Assembly: GCA_003427395.1 (NCBI GenBank) | Contig: BFEA01000051.1 | Coordinates: 2,088,036-2,143,752 of the forward strand | DNA from: Chara braunii | Lineage: Eukaryota; Streptophyta; Charophyceae; Charales; Characeae | Reading direction: 5' to 3' | Length of the DNA stretch: 55,717 nt | Shown here: piece by piece, positions 48,501-53,957 of the stretch | Layout of the letters: the number at the start of each line of letters is the position of its first letter | How positions within the stretch are numbered: position 1 is the stretch's first letter | The notes under the pieces: generated by a model | Databases searched by the model: none | What the model was told of the DNA's origin: nothing | Seen by the model: the letters and a program-made list of their open reading frames with translations, nothing else | Translations under genes and position numbers: made by a program

Positions 48501-49829
48501 GTTGTGCTTTCTATTCCAGGCAGTCGGGTGTGAGTATTTTGTCTGTTCAGAGTCTCAGGCGCATGTATTTTGTCTGTTCTCTGTCCAGGTTCATTCATTC
48601 TGCTTTCATCTCGGTTTCTGCATTTAGGGGCTCGCTCCACTACTCAACATTCAGCATGTTTCTGGACAGGTGTTCGTGCCAGATACATTCAGGCTGATGG
48701 ACGGTTTCAAACATATTGAGACCATCATCAGATCCAGGCAGATACTTGGCACATTTTGATTTTGATTTTGATTCTATTCATCTGGTCGAGGTTCAACCAA
48801 GGGCACCGAATGTTGTGCAGTGGAGCAAAGCACTGAGCCTCGCCACACGACTTACGAAATGAAAAAAAGATGCATCTTCCCTCAGAGGGTGGCCAAGTGC
48901 GTCTGGTACTATTTATAGCAGTACAGGTATCTGGCTAACTTCTGTAGAAAGATGCACTGTGCATTTTTTTTCGTTTTGTGATCAGCATGCCAAGGTCCAT
49001 TTTGTTATTGTCAGTATGGTTTTCTTTGTTGCCAGTTCACCTTGTCCTGGTCCGGATGAGTTCCCCCGGGACTTCGGCCCTCACGACATTACTCACGAAA
49101 TGAAAAACAATGCGAGTGCATATTCCCATAGAAGTTGGCAAAAAACATCCGTTGCTATGTATAGTAAAGGATGAATCTAGCCAACTTCTGCAGGAAGATG
49201 CACTCGCATTGTTTTTCATTTTCATACCGTGAGTGGTCTGTCGATGCCCTTCGTCTCGTCAGGACCTCTCGTGCCGTACTGTGTCGCGTTTTTCGGTTGA
49301 TATGTTGTGTAAGGAGAGGGCACAGCGGCAGTGACGTACCCATCAACAAAACAATGTTGGGGTATATTTCAGTCTAAATACAGGAAAAGCGACCAAGTAC
49401 GTTGTATTCGGGTGAAGAAGCTAGTGACAGGGGTATCACTCAAGGTCTGAGGTTCGTATATACCGAAGAACCCTGTAACCCTACCTTCGTTACCCGAATA
49501 CAACACATGGTCATTATTGCTGTATTCGGGGTATCTTTCAGTCCAAATACAGCTATATCGTATTCGGGCGAAGAAGGTAGTGACAGGGCGCTCCGTGGTG
49601 GTAAGGTACAATGTTGTCGTAGTCTTTATTCCAGATTGAGAAAGCTTCGTTTTTTTCCAAATAAATAAAAATTAACGGTTTCATTTTGTTGGAGGCCAAC
49701 TAACACCTGTCAGGGGGAAAAAAAAAAAAAAAAAAAAAAAAACCCAACGAATTTCGAAACTTCTTTTGAACTATTTATCAAGAAGAAGAGGGTACTACCC
49801 CATATCGCCTTACCCCTCCCAAAAACGGG

Positions 49830-49863
<34 letters not shown>

Positions 49864-50512
49864 ACGTTTTTTCTAAACTTTTTTGATTGAATTAATTATC
49901 AAGACAAGAAAGAAGAAGAGGAAGAGGATACACACACAATCTCAGTAACGTACCTGTCAACAAAACGATGTTCTGTTCATTAAACCCAAACTTCTGCGTC
50001 AACATGTACTTCATGCACTTGGCGTCGTTGAGGCAACCCTTGAGCATATATTTCGTGCCGGAGTAGCTTACGCCTACAATCACCGCCCTCTTGTTCCCGC
50101 TGACATTTGCCGGCGTCGGCTGATACGAAACTGGGGATGGCTGATGGGTGGTGGGAGGTGGGGCGAAATTAGCGGTAGGAGGGGCAGCAATGTTAATTAG
50201 TTGATGACAAACCGCACACGCAATCGACAGTGCGCCAGGTGGTAGCTGCAGAACCGTCTTGCACCTAACACAGTCTACAAGAAGAGGGGGTTGACTTGGA
50301 CCACTGGAAGTTTGACCAGGACCAGCAGGACGAGGAGGAGGAGGAGGATATAATGATGACGCACCAGGATATTGTCCAAATGTTGACGGGCGAGGGCCTG
50401 ATTGATGGCCATGGCTTTGACTTTGACTTTGACTTTGACTTGCATGGTAATGTGATTGGACCAGATTGCCAATCTTCTCTACCTTCTTCTTCAACTTTGA
50501 AAACTTATTCAT
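29686..50512 (-). CDS. Type I metacaspase with LSD1 zinc finger (four exons seen, 3' end missing)
   Basis: This is a cysteine protease of the C14B clan cleaving after Arg or Lys, of the kind acting in plant programmed cell death and protein quality control. Exons: 50512-49954, 44913-44586, 34769-34643 and 29940-29686. Their lengths (559, 328, 127, 255) keep phase 1, 2, 0, and all sites are GT-AG. Order of parts: basic N-terminus with an SQ repeat; LSD1-type zinc finger with Cys81, Cys84, Cys99 and Cys102; Pro-rich linker; p20 domain from KRAVIVGVSY (141) with catalytic His225 (HYSGHGS) and Cys281 (DSCHSGT); then the p10-like part with SGCDDSQTSADTS and TSTGAMTYCFIEA. Protein so far is 423 residues. 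Plant homologues end about 20 residues later; a donor site after GGLTQ shows one more exon is needed, which I could not find. Introns hold TEs, and intron 2 holds a sequencing adapter. MWGRR at 50548 is an alternative start. Confidence 0.92.
30013..30646. mobile_element. Long CTACCTTCTTAACCC-tipped element with two shared cores
   Basis: CTACCTTCTTAACCCGAA and its mirror close to GGGTTAAGAAGGTAG bracket 634 bp, with TA near each end as in family A. The subterminal zones are rich in self-complementary CGTACGTACG and GTATTCGAATAC words. Two diverged copies of the shared core lie inside (about 30235-30295 and 30412-30490: ATGTTGTACAACATTGCAA, AACAACTTTTGCCTGAGGG). It sits in metacaspase intron 3. 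Confidence 0.75.
30830..30960. repeat. Family D foldback repeat (uninterrupted copy)
   Basis: AATGTATCTGGGAAGGTTAC, TGGTCCCAATACATTCAAA, GCATCTGGTCCACTTGGCTG then TCCAGATGCACGTACGATG and GTGTAGTCGAGC follow in order. This supplies the empty-site sequence for the hAT-like insertion next door. Confidence 0.7.
31233..31262. repeat. (TG)n microsatellite
   Basis: About 14 dinucleotide units inside the hAT-like element. Confidence 0.95.
32173..32283. mobile_element. Stowaway-like MITE, family A (A2), well preserved
   Basis: CTACCGTCTTCACCCGAATA is mirrored almost perfectly by TATTCGGGTGAAGACGGTAG, and CGGTCATTA by TAATGACCG. It is nested in the hAT-like element. Confidence 0.93.
32799..32962. mobile_element. 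164-bp foldback (GTGCAGAAA core, GGCCAGATCCCAC tips)
   Basis: GGCCAGATCCCACTGGCAA pairs with TTGCCAGTGGGATCTGGCC. The arms continue through AGGATTGGAAT. The inner CTGAATCTG..ACGTGTT with GTGCAGAAA is the core shared with 39905-40059, 54066-54203 and 54252-54422. Confidence 0.85.
34000..34060. mobile_element. Possible SINE 3' fragment
   Basis: TTCAATGACGATAT and GGCGGTCACCCTTTAAAAA resemble the SINE tail (TTCAATGATCGTATCTC, GCCGTCGCCCTTTGAAAAA) at 39105-39155. The head is absent. Confidence 0.45.
34149..34457. mobile_element. Three tandem family A1 MITE units
   Basis: CTACTGTCTTCCCCCGAAC opens the block. The A1 unit (CATAACGCACCCTCATTATG, AATGTATACAAGCTAG, TTTCCAGTCGGG) appears three times, and only the last has a right tip (GCAAGAAGACGGGTAG). 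It lies about 190 bases downstream of metacaspase exon 3's donor, in intron 3. Confidence 0.8.
34643..34769 (-). CDS. Metacaspase exon 3 (residues 296-338)
   Basis: An AACTGCAG acceptor is followed by GHVEWEDHRPRRG and GGEAFCFSGCDDSQTSADTS; the donor is GTGAGT. Arg296 is split across the exon 2/3 junction. WEDHRPR and SGCDD.QTSADT are typical of plant type I metacaspases. Confidence 0.93.
34869..35149. repeat. About 140-bp tandem duplication
   Basis: GCACAAAACTGTTTTG, AGCGACAAACATGAAAACGG and CATCGAACTTTCACCTTCCG occur in both units (about 34869-35006 and 35007-35149). It lies just before the hAT transposase remnant and may be its 5' region. Confidence 0.88.
35213..37740 (+). pseudogene. Decayed hAT-superfamily transposase (DUF659 plus hAT dimerisation)
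   Basis: Fragments in three frames line up with plant hAT transposases. IPFNFLNFETTQKLHEA opens it, then a TAG (35321). FITDGLSDCLERPVMNFL and ICADNVEVNKRAAQIL (35440-35670) are the DUF659 part of the RNase-H-like core, breaking frame near 35722 inside the conserved WVPCA region. WVKNTIKWGHTMVKFIRNHQ follows (35767-35826); a TAA interrupts at 36160. After a shift near 36320, SEWWAAHGGDVPELQEIA (36508-) and TTSPVERNWDSMDFVHSKRR (36589-36648) are the C-terminal dimerisation domain. A long acidic tail follows, with another shift near 37265 and a stop at 37378. It cannot encode a working enzyme. Orientation is opposite to the metacaspase gene, in its intron 2. No terminal repeats were recognised, so no link to the CATACTTGCGG elements is shown. 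Confidence 0.85.
38021..38215. repeat. Compound (TG)n-(CT)n-(CA)n microsatellite
   Basis: (TG)n to about 38075, an N at 38076, (CT)n to 38144, then (CA)n and CGCG/CA steps to 38215. Open frames are artefacts. Confidence 0.97.
38221..38520. repeat. Minisatellite of about 45-60-bp units (ATCCCGATCGG type)
   Basis: Six imperfect units contain CCCGATCGG, GGGACAAAGGATAAC and TCACCCATGCAT. The palindrome CCGATCGG recurs in most. Confidence 0.82.
38980..39160 (+). mobile_element. tRNA-derived SINE
   Basis: The head carries an A box (TAGCTCAGTTGGCACA) and a B box (AGATCGAGTCC) spaced as in a tRNA gene, but the stems do not fold into a proper tRNA. The body reads TCTGAATTACCTGCGCCAG, TTCAATGATCGTATCTC, GGCCGTCGCCCTTTG and ends in an A-rich tail. 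Copies: 45175-45335, plus fragments at 9876 and 45905. Confidence 0.75.
39161..39401. repeat. Perfect 119-bp-arm palindrome with 3-base spacer
   Basis: The left arm 39161-39279 (AAAGTCCACAATCCCGAGG ... TTTTATGTATGA) is exactly inverted in 39283-39401, with CAA at the centre. No mismatch was found at the positions I checked. Composition is A/T-rich toward the centre. Confidence 0.93.
39471..39542 (+). pseudogene. U6 snRNA retropseudogene
   Basis: GTCCTTCGGACATCTG, AAAATTGGAACGATACAGAG, AAGATTAGCATGGCCCCTG and CAAGGATGACACG match U6 positions 1 to about 75, then an A-run replaces the 3' end. AAAAAACTG flanks it on both sides (39461-39469 and 39554-39562), compatible with a target duplication. 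No USE or TATA element of a plant snRNA promoter lies upstream. Confidence 0.88.
39640..39880. mobile_element. Two degenerate A2-like units
   Basis: CTGTCATTAAGACTGAATCTGG with AAATACAGCTCTGATGAC and a second unit GGTCATTGTGACTGTGCATC with AAATACACAGCTCTGACGAC resemble the A2 interior. The tips are poor (GGGGCAATTAGGTAG at the right end). Confidence 0.55.
39905..40059. mobile_element. Foldback with GTGCAGAAA-type core
   Basis: GTCCCAACTATCAAAGAGGAT and the mirror of TTTGCTAGTGGGAC form the outer arms. CCTGAATCTGGA and GTCCAGATTCACG form the inner ones. It belongs with 32799-32962, with older divergence. Confidence 0.7.
40320..40560. repeat. Purine-rich GGA/GAG repeats
   Basis: A GGGAGGAGGAGAG unit is repeated about five times at 40475-40545, with looser GGA-rich sequence before. 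The frames are Glu/Arg artefacts. Confidence 0.9.
40884..40921. other. Nextera mate-pair junction adapter (assembly artefact)
   Basis: CTGTCTCTTATACACATCT (40884-40902) is followed directly by AGATGTGTATAAGAGACAG (40903-40921), two Tn5 mosaic ends head to head. This 38-bp palindrome is exactly the circularisation junction of Nextera mate-pair libraries. Its translations (SYTHLDVYKRQ and LLYTSRCV) are known contaminant peptides. The bases on the two sides were probably not adjacent in the genome. Confidence 0.98.
41400..43491 (+). pseudogene. Ty3/gypsy chromovirus polyprotein remnant
   Basis: Parts in order: the N-terminal part of reverse transcriptase (WIRPSLSPYGSPILLVLKK, RMCIDYRGLNGL); a deletion near 41728 that removes the YVDD box and most of RNase H; the end of RNase H (NRVADALSRRPDFLG, after an in-frame TGA); the integrase zinc-binding domain (HFGYKKTAANLLQQFWWP, CHVCQRDKS); the integrase core with MDFMDT, ISDRDVQFT and GQAEQLNR as the D,D,E sites, broken by shifts near 42400 and 42470; GDRVWVKSS; and a C-terminal chromodomain (about 43255-43470). 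A 69-bp in-frame tandem duplication lies at 43072-43209. No gag, primer site or 5' LTR was found. It cannot move on its own. Confidence 0.93.
43528..44497 (+). mobile_element. 3' LTR of the chromovirus (970 bp)
   Basis: It starts TGCGAGGC and ends CCTTGCA, giving TG...CA ends. A polypurine tract GGAGGAGGGAA (43517-43527) lies immediately before it, 26 bases after the pol stop. Two solo copies (46212-47235 and 52337-53225) share the ends and the interior, so this is one LTR family. Minus-strand open frames inside are not genes. Confidence 0.88.
44586..44913 (-). CDS. Metacaspase exon 2 (residues 187-295, catalytic)
   Basis: The acceptor TTTCTGCAG comes first, then EEAKDRGRIPTKINIM, AGDSLVFHYSGHGSQQ with catalytic His225, GYDETLCPLDF, and AVIDSCHSGTVLDLP with catalytic Cys281. 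The donor is GTGTGG after CKF. Both catalytic residues and the surrounding S1-pocket acidic residues are intact. Confidence 0.95.
44973..45420. mobile_element. Family F remnant split by a SINE
   Basis: CTAGGCTACCAG (44974-) and GGTCCT words start it. Shared-core pieces lie on both sides of the SINE (AACAACTTTTGCC, minus, about 45140-45165; CATAACATAG and GTTTATTTTTC about 45355-45400), so the SINE landed in the core. Confidence 0.5.
45175..45335 (+). mobile_element. tRNA-derived SINE
   Basis: The A box AGCTCAGTAGGTACA and B box GAGTTTGAATCC are followed by TTCTGAATTGCCTG, AATGATGATATCTC and AGGCCGTCGCCCTTT, as in the 38980-39160 copy. It lies in metacaspase intron 1. Confidence 0.75.
45424..45698. 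mobile_element. Compact family F element with the shared core
   Basis: CTAGGCTACCAG and its mirror CTGATAGCCTAG close 275 bp. GGGCCGCCCGGG-type words lie inside both tips. The core in the middle (45536-45600) reads ACTATGTTATGCAG, AACTTTTACCTCAGGGTCAC. It is the cleanest example of tips, palindromic zone and core. Confidence 0.75.
45905..45962 (-). mobile_element. SINE head fragment
   Basis: The reverse complement reads CTACCAACGAGCCTAAGCTC then AGTTGGTACACCGGTG, matching the first 50 bases of the 38980 copy. The rest is missing. Confidence 0.65.
45996..46092 (-). pseudogene. U6 snRNA-derived copy
   Basis: The reverse complement retains GGAACAATACAGGGAATG, AGCATGGCCCCTGCGCAAGG and AAATCGAGAACTGGTCG. 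The 5' stem-loop is worn. Confidence 0.78.
46212..47235 (+). mobile_element. Solo LTR of the chromovirus family, 4-bp TSD
   Basis: It starts TGCGAGGAT and ends CCTTGCA, where CCTTGCACA is repeated three times. CACA flanks it at 46208-46211 and 47236-47239. Interior words (TTAGAGGAAACACAGGCC, TGGTCTTCGGGTG, GGTGCATTTCTGC) align with the 43528 LTR at clear divergence. Confidence 0.8.
47402..47466 (-). pseudogene. U6 snRNA-derived copy, 3'-truncated
   Basis: The reverse complement reads CGGGACATCTG, AATTGGAACAATACAGAGAA and AGCATGGCCCCTGCGCAAGG, then stops. A long A/G-rich tract follows in U6 orientation, as in U6 retrogenes fused to another RNA. Confidence 0.82.
47689..47845. repeat. Family D foldback
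   Basis: ATTTTGAATGCACCTG and GGAATC..TTGACCA pair with the inverted GGTCAACGATTCC and CAGGTGCATTCAAAAT at the right. TAGTGCAACTAGGCCC in the loop is the family D junction word. Confidence 0.75.
47893..48252. mobile_element. GTTCGCGCGAAC-rich element with the shared core
   Basis: GTAGCAC and GTGCTAC tips (TA near each end) close 360 bp. The subterminal zones are packed with self-complementary GAACATGTTCGC and GTTCGCGCGAAC words. The middle holds the core (about 48030-48110: ATGTTATGTAAAATAACAA, AGCAACTTTTGCCTTGGAG). Same design as the family F element, but tips and palindromic words differ. Confidence 0.72.
48310..48462. mobile_element. Foldback family K, copy 1
   Basis: CACACGAAACG, AACGAAACGAGTGCATC and their inverted partners GATGCACTCG-like / CGTTTCGTGTGG form the arms. 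The centre has CTATAAATAGTAAC. Confidence 0.8.
48837..48993. mobile_element. Foldback family K, copy 2
   Basis: The arms are CTTACGAAATGAAAAAAAG then ATGCATCTTCC, against AGATGCACTGTGCATTTTTT and TCGTTTTGTGAT. The centre reads GTACTATTTATAGCAGTAC. Confidence 0.75.
49084..49238. mobile_element. Foldback family K, copy 3 (best preserved)
   Basis: The arm ACGAAATGAAAAACAATGCG plus AGTGCAT is mirrored by ATGCACTCGCATTGTTTTTC. GAAGTTGGC and GCCAACTTC close the inner stem around CTATGTATAGTAAAGG. Confidence 0.85.
49345..49580. mobile_element. Partial plus complete family A2 MITEs
   Basis: A right half (to about 49426: TATTTCAGTCTAAATACAGG, GTATTCGGGTGAAGAAGCTAG) is followed by a full copy at 49481-49580 with CTACCTTCGTTACCCGAATA and GGGCGAAGAAGGTAG tips. 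Confidence 0.8.
49718..49862. repeat. Two long poly(A) runs
   Basis: Poly(A) lies at about 49718-49742 and 49829-49862, each following a GGGGGA or ACGGGA word, in metacaspase intron 1 about 100 bases from exon 1. Confidence 0.95.
49954..50512 (-). CDS. Metacaspase exon 1 (residues 1-186, LSD1 zinc finger)
   Basis: It starts MNKFSKLKKK, the first Met followed by plausible coding sequence; MWGRR at 50548 is 12 codons upstream in frame. An SQ repeat is encoded by a (GACTTT)n run on the plus strand (50417-50441). The LSD1 finger spans VDCVRCKTVLQL to IACAVC. KRAVIVGVSYSGTKYMLKGC begins the caspase fold. The donor GTACGT follows LLT. Confidence 0.93.
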
Positions 50513-50761
50513 TTTCAGATTTATTATCCCCCCACGGCGCCCCCACAAAGATAATCTTGATGTTGGACTCAGCAGCTAAAGCTAAACAATTAGGAAAAAA
50601 AGAAAGAAGCTATTAATTCAGAAAGAAAACGTGTACAGACGTTATTAAAAAAAAAAAAAAAAAAAAAACTATGGAAGTTTAAACTTTAAACTATAGGTGT
50701 GCGTGTGGGTTATACTAGGGTTCTGTCACTATACAACTCCCCTCGCCAAGTGTCAGCCAGA

Positions 50762-51020
50762 TATTGAAATTCCAGAAAATTCCAGGAAATTCCAGAAAAT
50801 GCTGGAGATTTCCAGAAAATGCCAGAAAATGTCAGAAGATGTCAGGGGGAAAATGTCAGAAAATGCCAGGAAAACAAAATGCCAGGAAAATGAATGTCAG
50901 GAAAAATACCCAAACAAATCCAAAAAAAAACAGAAAAAGTCAGAAAAAATGCCAGAAAAAGACAAAAACAAATGGCAGAAAAAATGCCAGGAAAAATGCC
51001 AGAAAATTCCAGGAAGGAAA
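50762..51020. repeat. Minisatellite of 10-12-bp units (CCAGAAAATGC type)
   Basis: Over 20 irregular units of CCAGAAAATG(C/T) or CCAGGAAATTC drift into CAGAAAAAG. The 156-codon Lys/Gln-rich frame (50697-51167) is a repeat artefact. Confidence 0.9.
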
Positions 51021-51204
51021 TTTGTTGAAACTTTTCACCAGATAGCTGCTGAAGGACATGAACAATTTAGCACAAGAGCATTTGCATTAGCCCTGCCTTT
51101 TATAGCGATTGTTGCTAAATATAGCACAACGACAACATGCAGTCCAGCTATGGCTATTGCTAGATAGCACAATCTCCTGCTGCTACAGCAATTTCTATAT
51201 TTTA

Positions 51205-51430
51205 TATGCATATATCGTCACAAACAGAGCTGCCCGGTAAACCGCAGGCAGAGAGGGAGAAGAGGACAACAAACGAGGGACTGTGACAAACTGTTTCGTC
51301 GGAGTTTCACCGACTCCTCAGGAGGCTGAACCCATCATAGAGAACTGCCCAGTGATCAGTAGGCAAAGAGGGAGAAGAGGACAACAAACGAGGGGCTACA
51401 ACAGACTGTTTGGTCGGAGTGTATACGTAT
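51205..51430. repeat. Dispersed repeat family G, two units
   Basis: GAGCTGCCCGGTAAACCGC then GGCAGAGAGGGAGAAGAGG, ACAACAAACGAGGG and CAAACTGTTTCGTCGGAGTT appear, then a second diverged unit from GAACTGCCCAGTGATCAG. Confidence 0.8.
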
Positions 51431-52140
51431 ATAATCTATCATTGCCATAGCCATTTGCTATAGCACTTGCTATACATTCCAAGGAACGCCATCGCTACAA
51501 TAGCAATAGCGGTATTGATGGACACGGCAGAAGATACCACCAACTGAATGACGCAAGAACAACAAGCAAATTTGGTTTAACCAGAAGAAGAAAAAAAAAG
51601 CAAAAAGAAAAAAAAAAGGCTCCTTGCCTTAGCAAAAATTGAATGAATTTTTTGAGGAAAAAAAAAAAGAATGAATGAATTTCCACTCGCCCCTTCCCCA
51701 CCCCCCTTCCCCCAAACAACCAAAAAACACCAAAAAAGAAAATCAACTGCTTTGCTCGGGCGCTGTATCAGCAACTCCGTGTGGAATCCCAAGGACAGTA
51801 AAGATGCCCTGACACGTGTCCTTCCCAGATTGCATAACAGCAAAACCCGGTTATCACCTCTCCCACCTTTCCTCCATCACTCCTGCAAAATAAGAGAAGG
51901 AAAAAAAAAGACAAGTTGGGAAAAAAAAAAAAAAAAAAAAAAAAAACAACAACAAGACAAGGAAAACAACAAAAAAAACAAAGCAACAACAGTCCAGAGG
52001 CATGAGAGCCATTTCTTCTTTTTTTTTTGGCTAAGTTTCAAAAATAGCGCGTCGCCGTAGTTTCACAGCAAAAATAGTGCCCGGGCCGCGAAGTTTGGTT
52101 GCAAAAAAATATATCCTTCATCGCAGCTTTAGTCGTCCTG

Positions 52141-52240
52141 GGGCCAAGTCCCACTTAACGCTGATCGTTCATTCTTGGCCGTTGATCTTCCTAATCGACG
52201 GTCGGAAATTGAGAATTTGGGCAAGTGGGACTTGACCCCC
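52141..52240. mobile_element. 100-bp foldback MITE, family C
   Basis: GGGGCCAAGTCCCACTTAACG is mirrored by GGCAAGTGGGACTTGACCCC. The centre TTGGCCGTTGATCTT matches 3759-3858. Confidence 0.82.
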
Positions 52241-52299
52241 GGTAGTTTCACAGCAATTTTTTTTGCAGGCGGAGTGCCACTTTCCGTCCCTGCAAAAAT

Positions 52300-53293
52300 G
52301 GACCATTTCTCGATTTATGCATGTAATCCTTGAAAGTGCGAGGCCACTGCCTCGATAAGCCCCATAAGGCCCCATTTTGCAGCCCGTCGGCCGCCCTAAG
52401 TGAAGGCAGGCATGACGAGGCCCTCAGGGCCCTATTCTGGCCGCCACGCAACTCACGGAAATTTAGGCAGTTGCGCAGCGCCAGTTGGTTGAGTGAACCC
52501 AGGCCCTGGGCTGCCTGTGTGAATGAATGTGAAGCAGGCCCTGGGCTGGGTACGGGTACCGGGCCAAACACAGGCCAAAGGCAGTTGGGCGCATACAACC
52601 ACCTCAGGCCCTGCCGGGGCCTACTGGAAGCTTCCTGGGACTGGACGCAGGCAGGCCACTTTGACATAGCAAAGGGCCTGCCTCCTCTTTGGGCATATTC
52701 CGGTGCTGGCTGCATGCTGCGTGAGCGCTGCTGCGCCATTTGCTGGCTGGCGCCTACGCTCTCACGGGCGAGCAGGGAAGGATCACGCAGCCATAGCTGA
52801 GCTGCGCTGCTGTATGCTGGGTGAAGCGCAGGGTGGTCCTTGGGTGCTAGTGGCATCTGTGCGTTGGGGAACGAGGTTGTGAGTGTGGCGAGAGACATAA
52901 CTGGTGCTGGAAGCGTGCGACATTGGTCGCCATATGCCCGTACTTCGGGAAAGCTGTTGACGTCATCTTTTGGCATCGTAGTATAGGTTAGATAGGATCT
53001 GCCACATGTAGTCTGGGCGCCGAGCGCCAGCTAGGATATCAACTCTGGTTCTTCGTTGATGATGATGGGACTATTTCAGCATTGTCAATTATGAACTCTT
53101 GGTGTGTTCTTATTTGGTGAATCTCGTGATGCAATTCTGCTGTTGGTTCGAGGTCACGACTATCTGGACTCATATGTATGATGCTGTTTGATTGCTGAAG
53201 TTCGCTATTGCTCATCTTCCTTGCAAAAGCGCAGGGGCCATGCTAATCTTCTTTCTCTGTATCGTTCCAATTTTAACGGATGTCCCGAAGGAC
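52300..53293 (-). pseudogene. U6 snRNA retropseudogene split by a solo LTR
   Basis: In minus orientation, 53293-53230 carries the U6 5' part (CGGGACATCCG, AATTGGAACGATACAGAG, GATTAGCATGGCCCCTGCG) and 52332-52300 carries the 3' part (CAAGGATTACATGC, AAATCGAGAAATGGTCC). The 889-bp LTR lies between, at the CCTTG/CGCAGG point of the complement. TGCAAAAATGGA is repeated outside both U6 ends (52291-52302 and 53295-53306; its last two bases overlap the left U6 end), which looks like a retroposition target duplication. Confidence 0.9.
52337..53225 (+). mobile_element. Solo LTR of the chromovirus family inside a U6 copy, 4-bp TSD
   Basis: TGCGAGGCC starts it and CCTTGCA ends it. AAAG flanks both ends (52333-52336 and 53226-53229). 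GATAAGCCCC, TCGGCCGCCCTAAGTGAAGG and GGCAGTTGCGCAGCGCCAG match the 43528-44497 LTR. Confidence 0.88.
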
Positions 53294-53591
53294 GTGCAAA
53301 AATGGATCTTTCGGACCCATTCATCATTTCTGCTGCCAAACTTGGAAAAAAAAACGGGCTATTTCTGCAATTAGGCGATTAGCCCTTCCTTTCCCCCTTT
53401 TTCTTCCTTCGGAACGAGAGCAAAATTCATCTTTAAAAAAAAAAATAATAATAATAAATTAATCTTCTCCAGCTCTGATGGTTTAAATACGCAAGACCGA
53501 ACAGGCACCGGCCCAGCCGTATTAAACGATGCCGTCAACAGAAACCACGGCTGTATCGGTGCAGCCGGGCAACCCACTCGCCAAACGGCAA

Positions 53592-53634
53592 CATCTTGAA
53601 TGTATCTGGACAATCACTGGTCCAGAAACATTCA
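53592..53634. repeat. Short family D hairpin
   Basis: TTGAATGTATCTGGACAATC pairs with the inverted CTGGTCCAGAAACATTCAA. Confidence 0.7.
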
Positions 53635-53652
53635 AAAATTCTGGCGTTTATC

Positions 53653-53957
53653 CAGCGGCCTAGCTCAGTTGGTAAGGCACACAAGTGGCTTTCAGGAGGT
53701 CTTGGGTTCAATCCCCATTGACCACCTCATGTACCTTCCTGGGCATGCTTGGCACCCACCACCTAGAGAAAGCCCGTTCGCCCCCCCCAAAGGGGTCTCT
53801 GCTGATGTTCATAGGCGGAGGAGGGGTAATCAGGGAGGCACAGCGACTGGCCACAACTCAGATGATGCTCGGTCCCTCTGCTACCGGCTGTCCCCTGGCC
53901 GGTGTCCCCCATGGGGGTTCCCTGAAGGCAATAAGGCCACCTTGGAAAGTGGTCCCA
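53653..53957 (+). mobile_element. Second tRNA-derived SINE type
   Basis: The A box TAGCTCAGTTGGTAAGG and B box GGGTTCAATCCCC are spaced as in a tRNA, but the 5' and 3' acceptor strands do not pair. A GC-rich body follows (GGCACAGCGACTGGCCAC, CCTCTGCTACCGGCTG) up to the next MITE. The body is unlike the 38980 SINE. Confidence 0.65.

Noticed and set aside
50697-51167. 156-codon Lys/Gln-rich frame
   Set aside because: It is the translation of the CCAGAAAATGC minisatellite.
52248-52976. 242-codon minus-strand frame resembling one at 43647-44093
   Set aside because: Both lie in copies of the chromovirus LTR; the similarity comes from the LTR, and the third copy (46212-47235) breaks the frame.
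53653-53727. A true tRNA gene
   Set aside because: A and B boxes are present, but acceptor strands do not pair and the sequence continues into a repeat body; a SINE head fits better.
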